From Heterotrichella gracilis (Eukaryota > Sar > Xanthophyceae > Tribonematales > Xanthonemataceae), in NCBI GenBank assembly GCA_032358255.1, contig JAULBX010007773.1, forward strand, positions 124,001-188,000: DNA of 64,000 nucleotides. The letters are read 5' to 3'. Shown here piece by piece: positions 36,401 through 57,789 of the stretch (its first letter is position 1; every line of letters starts with the position of its first letter). The notes under the pieces are model-generated. The model saw nothing but the letters and a program-made list of their open reading frames with translations. It searched no databases and was not told where the DNA came from. Both the position numbers and the translations under genes were made by a program.

Positions 36401-39400
36401 ATGGAAACCCAAGGGAATGACTGACCTCCACAGCTGACTCGTTCGAGATCCATCCCTTCCTCAACCAACGCCCTTGCTTTTTGATGAGGCGCGCATTGAA
36501 ACTGTATTTATTATTTGGTGCAGGTTGCGCTCCAGATCTATGACACCAATGACACCTACAAGCCCTCCATGATGCTCGATGATGCTGGCTGGCAGGAAGC
36601 ATGGGACCTGGCCCAGGAGGCTGCAGGCACAAGCAACAACCCCAAAGTGTTTTCGAGGATTTTCAACTACACTCTCATCTACGATATATTCAAGGATTTC
36701 TGGCGGTTTGGCTACGGTGAAACAACAACTCCACCAGTGATGTTGTTGGGGACCTCGGATGATCAAGTCCTTTTGGACACAACAGAGTACATGAGCACGC
36801 CAGACTTTGAGTGAGTTTCATGACGCACAGGAGCAATTTGCATAGTTTACTGCCAGTTACGGTAGTGGTTTTGTGATCATTCAATTCTGTGTGCCAGGGA
36901 TTGCGCAATGGTGATCACAGTGACTGACATGTCTCCTAAACCCTAAGTTAGGGTTTAAACCCAGGGCCGCCTGCACTCTGATACAACATCCAGTGTCCTA
37001 GTTGAGAAGCGTGAGTGAGAGGGGATTGGTCTTGTGCCATTCTGAATGGTGCTGCAAACTTCTTACATCCATTGCCTGAGCAACTTCTGCTGCCAGGAAT
37101 GCGATAACAGGAAACATTTCATTTAATGCCGCAAGGTGGCATCTGCATATGGTAATGCTTGCTTGAATGCATAATCCTCCAATCTGTGCACTGTACTGTC
37201 GCCATGCAGGTACAAGCTCCTGCAGCTTCTGCAAGAGGACTTTGACCCAGAGATCAAGGACATCAGAGTGACCACGCTGTATAAACCAAAGAGGCCACAA
37301 GCTGCACCCCCTGCGCCAGCGCCAGGAGTTGCGCCAGCACCTCCAGCAAACACCACCAGCGGTGGTAAGTTGGTTGGGTTGGCAGCCTACATTTTGCAGT
37401 GGTGCCCGTACCTTGGGCAGCCTGTGATAAGGACAGCTAGCCCAGTCCTTGCATGCATTTGTTGCCAATGAGTACGGTAGCACCATTTAAATTAAGCCAG
37501 GGTTGCGCGCCCTGTTGCTTTTGTGGATCCAAAGGCATGCATGCGGACCCACAAAAGCACCAGGCTGCAGCTTTTGGCAAATTGCGTTGAATGTAATTGA
37601 TGGCATCAGTCAATTAGCATGTGACACAATAACAAGGCATCAAATTACAAATTGTAGGCACAAAGCTTTGCAAACCCTTTGCAAACTTATCATTGGCTGA
37701 GGCGTGATGGTTATATGACGGGACTTGTTGGATAGTCAGCAGGCCTGGTAGGCTGGGCACTGTTGTGGCCCAGCTGCAGGCGTGCCAGGACTGAAGACAA
37801 GGAGGTAATACTCTACTATTGCTCCCTTCACGATGCAGGTTGCGCGCTTCCTCTTGTCGTCTTGCTGCGTATTCCTGGTGTATTTCTATCTTGGGAAGCA
37901 TTCAGCAGTCATATGCTACATCCAGTTGTGCATTGTGCCCTTGCTGGAATGGCTTTTGTCTGATACATCTCTTGTGTCTGCATTATGAAGTCCGTTTACC
38001 AGGCATGCTGCTGACGTCCGTGCTACTGTTGTTTTCCAGCCTGCAAACTCGCTTGGCTCCATCTTTGTGCGCCACATGCGCCATTCCGAGAGCAGTGAAA
38101 CCCAGTCCAGGGTGAGCGGTCCTGGCAGCAGCATTTCGGGGACTGTCACAGCTGCTGCGCTGGCTTCTGCAGCAGGCAAACCCCCTCCCAGTGGGTCCCT
38201 GTGGGGGTCTGATACTGCGCAGGATTTCCCTTTGGTTTCCTTGTTCGACACCAATGTCTTTGACATCAGGCCTGAGGAGATCCAGATCCTGAAGAAACCA
38301 GATGGGAGCGACTGGCTATTAGGGGCTGGAGCTTCTGGGAAGGTCAGTACTGTGTACAAGTCACACAGGGGCCATCGTTTACACGTTAATCAGTGAAGGT
38401 GATGCGTGCAAGTTGAGAACATAAAACTTACACCTGTCCACAGGTGTGGGTAACATTTCTTAAAATTTAGCAAGTTATTTTTCTCTGACAAGTTTCCCAA
38501 ATTGCATGATATCACCTTCTTGATTGAGATGATGTATGTATGCGTTACGCTGGGATTGTTGGCATGGGTGACTTTGGTGCGCAAATGGTACCCAATATTC
38601 TGTACAGGCTGAACACAACCTAAAATCGTGCTAAAATATGTGCAGGTGTACAAGGCCGCGTGGAACGATGCTCAGCCGGTAGCGGTCAAGAATTCTGTAC
38701 AGCCAGGTAGGTCACTGGCAGGTGGCAAGCTTTCTGGCAAGGTGGCAATGCCAGCAAGGCATTGCCAGACAAGCCCTTGTGGCCAAAGCTAAAAAGGTAA
38801 TATTGTTTCTGATGCTTGTTAATATTGTTTTTGATGCTTCATTTGTGCGCATGCCAGAATCCGCATCACCAGCAGGAGTTCATCAAGGAGATCAAGTTGC
38901 TCAAGGCCTGTCGCCACACCAACATTGTGCTGTTCCTGGGTGCATGCCTGGTGGACAACCAGTTGTGGGCCATCACCGAGTTTATGCCGGGCGGGAATCT
39001 GTGGACTGCAGTGTATCAACAGAGGGTGACCTGGTACAGAAGGTGTGCGCGAGATTTATTGCATTAGCACATACCAATTGCTAATTAGTTTACATATCTC
39101 CATGTCTAAACATCTACATGTCTGTACATCATGGTTTAGGTTTACAGACTGCATATGCGCAGGGCCAACCATCAGCCATATGTGGCAATTGCACCATGCA
39201 GTTACAGGCTTGGGTGGTGCACACCAGAATTAGCCACGGTGCTACACATGCCACAGATCTGTTCTGCCTTGATCTGCAAGCATTTTGCCATATAATCAGA
39301 CTGATTGACCAATTCCAAAGTCCAGACTTTCGACACCACCAGTCCTCAAACCTACCTGAACACTACTGAGCAGTCCATTACATTATTAAACAGTAATTTC

Positions 39401-40682
39401 ATTTTTTTTCCAATGTCTCCAGGGGCCGCAAGATTGCCATCGATATGGCGCGCGGCCTGGCGTTCCTCCACAGCCGCCGCATCGTGCACCTGGACATCAA
39501 GAGCCCAAACATCCTGCTGGCCTCTGATGGCACCGCCAAGATTGCAGATGTGGGCCTAGCGCAAGTCATCCAGACCCAAACTGTCAACCAGACAGGTAGC
39601 AGTCATGATTCTGCCCATTACCTAGGTGGCATAGATGTTTTGGTATTGAACCCTGTTACTACAACCTTGGTCAGCAGAATCACCTCAGGCAGTCAATTTG
39701 TCACAGGGTCTGGCAAATGAAATTGTGGTATTATCTTTAATCAAAACTGACAGGCAATGACTGAGATGGTGTTAATGTTATGCTACTAGCAGATTCTGCC
39801 AGTGAACTACCTGGCTGTTTAGGATCTCCTACCTCCCCGTGGGTGGAATTTTGACTGCTACCTAGGTGACTTGAGCCTTGGCTCTTGGACTGGGGTGAGG
39901 CATACCCAGGCATACTAACCTGGCTTGTAAGCTGGATAGCCATATACATACGTACTTTTTACTTCCTTACTAGGTGACTACGTGGGTACCTTTGCCTGGT
40001 CTGCTCCTGAGCTGCTGATGGGTGGCAAGTGCACCGAGCTGGCAGACATCTACAGCTACGGGGTGGTGCTGTGGGAGATCTGCACAAATGAGCGGCCGGA
40101 GCGCGGCAGGCTGCGCAACATCATGTGAGTGTGGAGTCTTGCGGGGGGGGTATGCATATCCCACTCCTTACCTTGTGTGTGCCCAATTTAGACTCCTACG
40201 CACGAGAATGCACGCACACCTTGAAGGCTACAGCTGCAAGCCTTTCAATTCCCTTCACGCAATGTTTTTGTTGGTGCAGTGTGCCCCATGAATGTCCAGA
40301 GGAGACAGCTGGCTTGGTCCACCAGTGCCTGCTGTCTAATCCAGATGACCGCCCCACAGCCACGCAGGTAGGGACTCATATTACGCTATTTTAATGTAGT
40401 ATAAAGCGTGATACGCTAGTATAATACATGCTGCGCAGTATGCAGTACTTAAATAAGTAGAAAATGGAACTGCCTTTTTTATACAAAATACGTAGTATTG
40501 TGAATCCCTACACGCAGGTCATCAAGTACCTGAGGACAAGCATGGTCCCCAGCAGCAGCAAGCCGGGGGGGTCGTTGGAGACAATCAGCAGCACCAACAC
40601 CATGGCACAGAGCTTGAATCACAGCATGGGTGAAACCGATGCCACGGTTCCTGGTGGGGCAGTGCAGCTGACAGAGCAATGA
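33417..40682 (+). CDS. Receptor-like protein kinase, second tandem copy, transmembrane exon truncated and +1 shift in kinase exon
   Basis: Exons: 33417-33544, 33856-34247, 34634-34720, 35084-35189, 35395-35498, 35911-36046, 36162-36288, 36524-36810, 37210-37364, 37740-37804, 38040-38342, 38646-38706, 38858-39042, 39423-39595, 39974-40124, 40280-40367 and 40518-40682. Fifteen match copy 1 in length or phase. The transmembrane exon is 65 nt instead of 134: a deletion removed its start, but a CAG at 37737 still joins in phase, leaving only GLVGWALLW as hydrophobic core. Exon 12 has one extra A (GTCAAGAATTCT against GTCAAGATTCT), which shifts the frame after the ATP-binding lysine. A donor inside the exon (TCT|GTACAG, ending at 38696) would return to phase and give 900 aa lacking a few residues. 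Signal peptide, ectodomain, [11 protein letters not shown] and SAPE are kept. It may be a soluble or weakly anchored variant, or a gene on the way to loss. Confidence 0.75.
36937..36957. repeat. Perfect telomere-motif palindrome in kinase copy 2 intron
   Basis: TAAACCCTAA, a single G, then TTAGGGTTTA: two 10-base perfect inverted arms of the TTTAGGG type. It lies in the intron after exon 8 and is absent from the matching place in copy 1. Confidence 0.9.
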
Positions 40683-42801
40683 TCATGTGACATTGAGCTG
40701 CAAGCTGTCAGTGGTCCCAGGTCCCATGGTGCACCCACACATGGTTGCCCTGTGAAATCAATATCTCACTGGGCCAGCCACAGCTCTGCAGCGCTGGCAA
40801 GGCGTGGAGTCTGCAAGTTGCAACGCAGGATGGCGAATGCATGATGCAGCAACCTTGCAGGCATATGGCTGGCACCTGGGCCCTTAAAATGCCTGAATAA
40901 AGTGTGCTGTCACGCAGAGTTGAGTTTAAAATTGCAATGCACTGGCGTGGCACAGAATTGGAGCGACTCCAGCACTGGGCAGTCAGCCTGATGGTATAGG
41001 CGGCGGATTTTCATTGTGCTAGATGTCGCAGAATCGATTGGCAGATCTGATCCGATCGGCAGCGAAGCAGCATGCTGTGGCTGGTTCAGAGTCTACTAGT
41101 ACAAGCAGTTAACTTTTGACATCTGTCAGATTGTGTGATGGCATAACCTGTCCCTTAAATAATGCGTGACGTCCTTACCTTGACAATCAGAGTTTTAGTA
41201 ATATTGTATTTTCTCATTTTATGCTTGTGGCCACTTTATCCAGCTTTGCAGCACTTAAGTTGCAGCTGTGCACTTTTCCTGCTTGTTTCCTTTACCATCA
41301 TAATTCACCACAGGTGTAAACTTGATGCAGCTTTTTATTATTACAACACCCGCATCCGTGGCCACGGTTAAACCCTTGACCGTACCGCATCCACCGGATG
41401 TTTGCATCCGTGCGGTGCATTCATATCCGTTCAGCACGGTTTATCCGCATCCGTGAATGTAGCAGCCTCCAGACTTTCCTGAGGTTTTATGTTGGGCCTT
41501 TTGCCACAGAGTATATAACCCTTGCTTTTGTTTCTTTTACTCAGACTCAGTTGTTGACAGAACCGCCGTCACATACTGCCATCCTGCCACCCCGGACCCA
41601 TTCCCCATTGTACAATACCCAGCCATTGTTGTCCCCATCTGTAACATATACACCCGGGGCCCGGCAATTCCTTGTTGATCCCTGCCAGTCTGTAGCTAGT
41701 GCTTCAGTCCTCAGTATTCTGGGTTGATTCGCCTAGTCAGTACCTGTTACTCCATCCCCGTTGGCTGCACGCCGAAGGCGTGCATACCTGGGTTCACCTT
41801 CCACCCTTCTCCTAGCATTGCAACAACGGCAGTATCCGCGAAATTTTATTGGGCTACGCGCTGTCACGTTGCATGCGCTCGCCGAGCGTATGTCACAATT
41901 GGCAATTCATCCTCTTTGTGCCGCATATTGATTGTTTTGTTGTCTGCTGACAATTTGTAGGAATCCATTCAATGCCAGCTGCCTCCATCGCAATGGCAGG
42001 AATCAAATCGGCATAATCTGGTAGTTTGGTTCCATTGATTCACCGCTGTCAATGATCGCAGCAATTGATTCTCGCGTATATAGGCACAATCAACACATGT
42101 ACAGCCACGTCAATGGCAATGACGCTTTAGGATAGGAAACTCAACTGATTGATCCAAATTTAGCATGATACAGTGTGCCTCATATCGAGGCTGGTTGGCG
42201 TGCAGTCCAGAAGCGCAAAGTCCTTTAGATAGGCTCGTAAATAATGTCCCGGCAGTGCCAGTTTCCCAAGGTTTTTCCTTCTTATTGACAGCAACACTCA
42301 TATAAATGGCATCCTGTGTGATGTCTGCTAGTATTTACCTGTCAGATGCTACACGGTAATGCAGTGCACGCCTTGTGTAAACACAGAAAATCAAGGCCAT
42401 GATGGCCCAAACTTGCCCACGGGGAGAGTGTTCAGTAAATACATATATTGCCACGAGAATGCACTGCAACTACAGTGCCATTTGGCAAAGAAAATAATCT
42501 GTGAGTCTGAGTTACAAAATGACGGCCAGTGTGTGTGACAGTCATTGATCCTGTGATACCCTGGAGTGCACAGGGCATTGGTTAACCCAAAGGCATGCCA
42601 ATTTTTAAGCCTATCGTTGTGGGCACACTGTGATGGAATCAGGTGCTGCACGGCATTGTTACAACTTCTGTATAAAAGATCTAAAGCTGGCCTGGGGGAA
42701 GCCTTGAAAATGGAAAACAAACCGTCAAAACATTCACAGGCATAACAAGAGCACTAAGAATGCCACGCTGCTTGTTTTCCATCTGTGAGCAACTTCCTCA
42801 C
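40683..42801. other. Intergenic region after the kinase pair
   Basis: It begins with the 3' UTR of copy 2 (AATAAA at 40896). The rest, about 41.0-42.7 kb, has no supported exon chain. A stretch at 41345-41460 repeats GCATCCG-type words (GCATCCGTGG, GCATCCACCGG, GCATCCGTGCGG, ATCCGTGAATG). A TATATAA lies at about 41512. I see nothing else. Confidence 0.45.
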
Positions 42802-44598
42802 TTAACCGTAGCCTACACGTTTGGGCTTGGAAGTGAGTTGCATATTGGCGCGGGCACCAGTTGTCACCAGGGGCTGCCTGACCTGCACCTGCAGCAGCCT
42901 CATCACATCGGACCATTCTCCAGGCGAGGGAGGCACATGCGAGCGAGACGCCAGCTTGGCATACAGCTGCTGCTGCGTCTTGAAGTAGGCCAGCACCTTC
43001 TTCAGCTGCAGCGGGCTGGCGTTCCTCCTGTGCTGCAGCATGTCGGCAGGCATGGGGTGGCGGGAGGAGCTGGCGTTGTAGGACCCACACTGGTCCTCGC
43101 TGGCCGCGCGGTTTTGATGGCAGAACCCTCGCAGGTTGTGCCTGCTCAGCAGGGGTTCTGGGTAGGTCTCTGCGGGTGGCAGCTCAAGGAACTTCTCAAC
43201 CAACCGCAACGTGTCCCTTGGGTCCTTCTGGAGATCTACAGCAAAATGCAGATTGTTAAGTCACATGGTTGCGTCATATTCTGTTATGTACTTGGACCCA
43301 AGGGCGGATTTTGGTATGTGGACCCTAGCCCGGATTTTGCAAGTCCCTGTCATTACATTCCCAATAATTACATGTCCCTGCATGCAGGCCCTGCATCCTC
43401 AGAAAGGCTGGCTTCCATGCCTGTTAGTCAGTGAATTTATTTGACCGCCCTTCTCCCACGCATAAACTCTGAATGCATTTTCAGTGACCACCCATTTGCG
43501 GCAACGCTCGCTGCATGACCACATCGATTTTTAACCACCATGATGTCCACCACACAATACGTCTATGCAGCTGCATAACAGCTAGCATTGCTGGGCTAGT
43601 GTTGGGTGGGGTGCGCATAGGGTCAAGAGCGAGTCTGCCTTCTCATGTGAGAGTAGCTAGGGAGCAGGGAGCATACCTTCTGTGTACAGGACCAGCACCC
43701 TGCTAGGCGCAAAATACTGCTCCCAGTGCTTGATGAACACGTGGTACGCTGACCAACCGAAGCTGTTGTTGTCAAAATAGCACTTGTTTTGTTCCTCAGG
43801 GGTGGTGCCGTTCTGTATACACTGGTCGAGCGCTGCCAGTTGCTGGACCGCAAAAGCGCCGTAGTTTCTCTTGCCATACTCGCGAGATCTGGACCGCTGC
43901 AGCTGTGTGAAGTGGATGACTGTGCGTGACACAGGCTCCCTCAGCAGCATAATGAGCTTCAGGCCAACCAGGTGCTCTGAAAAGAACTTGGGGCAGCAGG
44001 CGCACGACAGCAGGTTGGCGCCAATGTCGCCCAGCACTTCCCCATTGCTCCTGTCTATTTGATCAAACCGGGTGAAGTACTCAGGCAGGCTGGAGGCATT
44101 GCATGCCTCCAAGTGGTCGATAAACCCTAGGCCACCAGGTCGTGCCTTGAGGACGCGTCTCTTGGGCAGCTTGACTTTTGGGTGGCCGCTGATGACGCTG
44201 CAAGAAGGACACGGTCGAGAGACCTGAGAACGCACAGGTGCGGAACCATGAAGCCTTGACAAGAGATCAGCCACTGACTTGGTGTGAGGGCTCACCACAC
44301 CACAGATCAGGGCAAGTATGGTGGGCGATCCTTGATCAGACCCACGACGCTAGGCTGACTAAGCATGCACTGAACCCCTGTGGGCGAGCTGTTGATCACA
44401 TGTTTAAAAGCACAACCGTCCACGCCACAACAACGGATGCATCTGAGGTACTCACTGGCTTATCGCCTCAGTGGCAGAGTACTGGGGACCAAGGACGAGG
44501 AAGTCCACACGCCGTGCGCCAACTGAGCTTTTGCCCACGTGTAGCGCAAACACAACAACGAAGAGGGCTGCAAGGGTCCCTGGGTGCCGAGTGCTCAT
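42802..44598 (-). CDS. Secreted or Golgi sulfotransferase-like protein (365 aa), degenerate PAPS motifs
   Basis: Three exons join in phase: 44456-44598, 43677-44197 and 42802-43235. The N-terminus has a hydrophobic segment (LAALFVVVFALHVG), a signal peptide or Golgi type II anchor. VDFLVLGPQYSATEAIS occupies the place of the sulfotransferase strand and 5'-phosphosulfate loop (usually G-x-x-K-x-G-T-T); the catalytic lysine is not there. The 3'-phosphate motif is LIMLLREPVSRTVIHFTQL: Arg and the second Arg of RxPxxRxxSxY/F are kept but Ser is Ile. Downstream FGWSAYHVFIKHWEQYFAPS and RVLVLYTEGDLQKDPRDTL match the usual end of carbohydrate sulfotransferase domains. The tail has LLQKL-like basic helices and PMPADMLQHRRNAS. 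Family membership is well supported; activity is doubtful. It could modify sulfated cell-wall polysaccharides if active. Confidence 0.75.
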
Positions 44599-45816
44599 TG
44601 CTGTGCTTACTAAACCTTACAACCCTATTCCAAGCCGAGCAAGTTTGCAGTTGCCGTCCACAACTGACTCTGCCAGTTGCAAGACTAGATCATAAGAATA
44701 CAACGAAGGAGACTGGTAAGAAAGCCCCTCCCGCCTCCTGCTGGGTTCTTTATCTAACATACGCATACGCATGCATGCATTTGCAGATACGCATGCATGC
44801 ATATCGATGTGTGCATTTGCACTCGGCTGTGTGTACGCACTCGTGAGGTTGTTGACAGTTGAGCAGCGACGTTTCTGCTTTTGAGAAAGTAAGAGCATGC
44901 CATGCAAAAGTATACACACAAATTTGGTTAACGTGGCGCTTGTATGGGCAGCCCTATTTTATTGAAAGCTTTTGTACCTGCCATCTTTCCGAATGTTGCA
45001 AAAAGGACAGCAGCACAAGCTTTATGGTCCAGCTTGTTCGTCGTCTTGGTTCTGAAAAAATATGTTCCACACAGGATACGTTGCAACAGCGGGCTTTGCA
45101 GTTTCACTTGCACAACCCCAATAAAGTATTCAACATCCCATTTTTACACTTTCACAATCAACACTCACTGTGGTCAGCTTCACTCGACGGTTACAACCTA
45201 CTAGGTCTGGGTATCAACTCTAGCACAGCCGCATAAGTTTCCAAAGGTTATTTGCGGATGCAGTATCTAGATCTACTGCTGCGCCACAAATAAGTGTGGA
45301 CAACAGATGTAGACCCGCAGGTCACGGACCAAAAAAGCACATGCACCGACGCTCTACATATTACGCAGTACACTACGCAGGTCCTGGAAAAAGTATTCAA
45401 ATCTGTCTGGCACTCCCAAACAGGGCTTTGGGGTGCTGGATATGGAAGCTGCTTACGAGCCAAACAATCTTAAGGTATTCCCAACACAATGTGAAGGCAA
45501 CAAACGTTGGTAAATTTGGAAGGACAGTGACACTGCACATAAGGCGCTAGCACTGCACAGGAAACAATTGCACAATAAAAGCAACCAGATCCCCCCGGCG
45601 ACAAAACAGCTTCCCACAGCAACGCCTGGCACACAGCCTATTTGCGTTTCCACCTACAAAACTGGGCTTGCTCGAGACACAGGGTCACAGAATAGCACAA
45701 AACCAGGTAAATAATACCCTTTGGCTGCACCATAACACCCGTTACCCTCACTGCCCCCTGCTACCCCCCCTGCCCTGCCCAAACTATCCCGCCCCCCATA
45801 CACCCTCCCCATTCAC
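44599..45816. other. Spacer: sulfotransferase promoter and ABCC 3' UTR
   Basis: About 1.2 kb with no supported gene. Near 44760-44805 there is a repeat of GCATACGCATGCATGCAT-type words (two nearly identical 14-base blocks). AT-rich text near 45000-45240 probably belongs to the upstream region of the sulfotransferase gene or the ABCC 3' UTR. Confidence 0.45.
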
Positions 45817-56703
<10,887 letters not shown>

Positions 56704-57789
56704 CTTTGCCACTGCTTAGGTAAGCCTTCGGGGCCGCCCAAAAGTAACTTTAGTCGTATGCACACAACACACCAACACACCAGCGACCCAGACGCAAGCA
56801 GAAATCTTCGAAGGCCTGGCAGTGGCTTACAAGTGTTTTGTGTATATCTTTGAACGCGGTGGTAGAAAACAACGCAAGGCTTGGGGTTGCAAGTTGTTGC
56901 CTCCTTTTATGCCTGGCTGCACTATCGATACGTGGGCGGGTTGGAGCGGGGTAAAGGTCTATACCACAACCCACTTATGTGTGGCTTATTTGCTAGGTTC
57001 CATCTGCAAACTGGCTATTAGCCCTCGATGCATCGTCGTCCTCTGCTTCACATAGGCACCCACTGGCCACAGAGGCTGGAGGCCTTGTGCGCCACAGAGC
57101 GCCCTGCAGCAAACTGGAGGATGGCAGACGAGTTTGTTGAAGTAGCATGTCAAATTAAATCCCCGTATAGCGGCCCCGGGGACACAACCCTTAGGGCACA
57201 GCGCGCAGGCGACACGTGGGTTCCATGACGCCATCTTTCCGGAAGGTGTAAGCCGAAACCTCCACCATCACAGTCTTTCCAAGCGACAGCAAAGAAGCAT
57301 ACCCGCATAGAACTGCAGCCTACTGCCGTTGGTTGGCATCGCCTGTGCCCACGCCCAAGCCTCCGCACAGCGCAACCTGGTTTACTAACACCTTACGCAA
57401 CACGTGACTGGGCCGCCCCTTACCAACAGGCCCTTTTCTTATCACGTTGCTGCTGCTTTCATCTGCCCCACCCCACCCAAAGTTTTGGCAGCTGCCTTAC
57501 ACAGCGCGGTTGTGGGTTGCCAGAAGTGAGACCACCGTGGTCGACCCAAGTGTTGGCTTGGTGCTTAACTTGGTCCAAGTCGACTTGCCGTCCAGTTATC
57601 CCTTTACGTTTGTGAGAACAGGGGTGGGCTACAAAGCACGCAGCAGACCTCGAGATCTTTGTACTCATGGGTTGGAAACAAGCGGACGCCAACTGACCTG
57701 GGAGGGACGTTTGTGGAGCTGTGTTTGAGTCGTGCTTAGTGGTGCGGTGACCCCAGCTGGCAATGGTGTGAGGTGGCCAGGAAGGAAGG
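56704..57789. promoter_or_regulatory. Shared upstream region between ABCC and AMT genes
   Basis: About 1.1 kb between divergent start codons, so both promoters should be here. No clear TATA box stands out. No other supported gene; open stretches on both strands overlap one another and lack splice partners. Confidence 0.45.

Larger units (their letters stand above)
32266..41020. repeat. Tandem duplication unit 2 (about 8.7 kb)
   Basis: Head-to-tail copy of the unit at 22860-32262. It is shorter because of several intron deletions, including one that removes most of the transmembrane exon. Confidence 0.85.

Noticed and set aside
41240-41960. Solo LTR or other retroelement remnant
   Set aside because: A TATA-like site and an isolated-looking block raised the idea, but I found no paired ends, target-site duplication, primer-binding site or coding trace.
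57447-57728. Short gene before AMT
   Set aside because: Open frames exist on both strands of the same DNA, with no motif, splice partner or start context. More likely promoter and 5' UTR.
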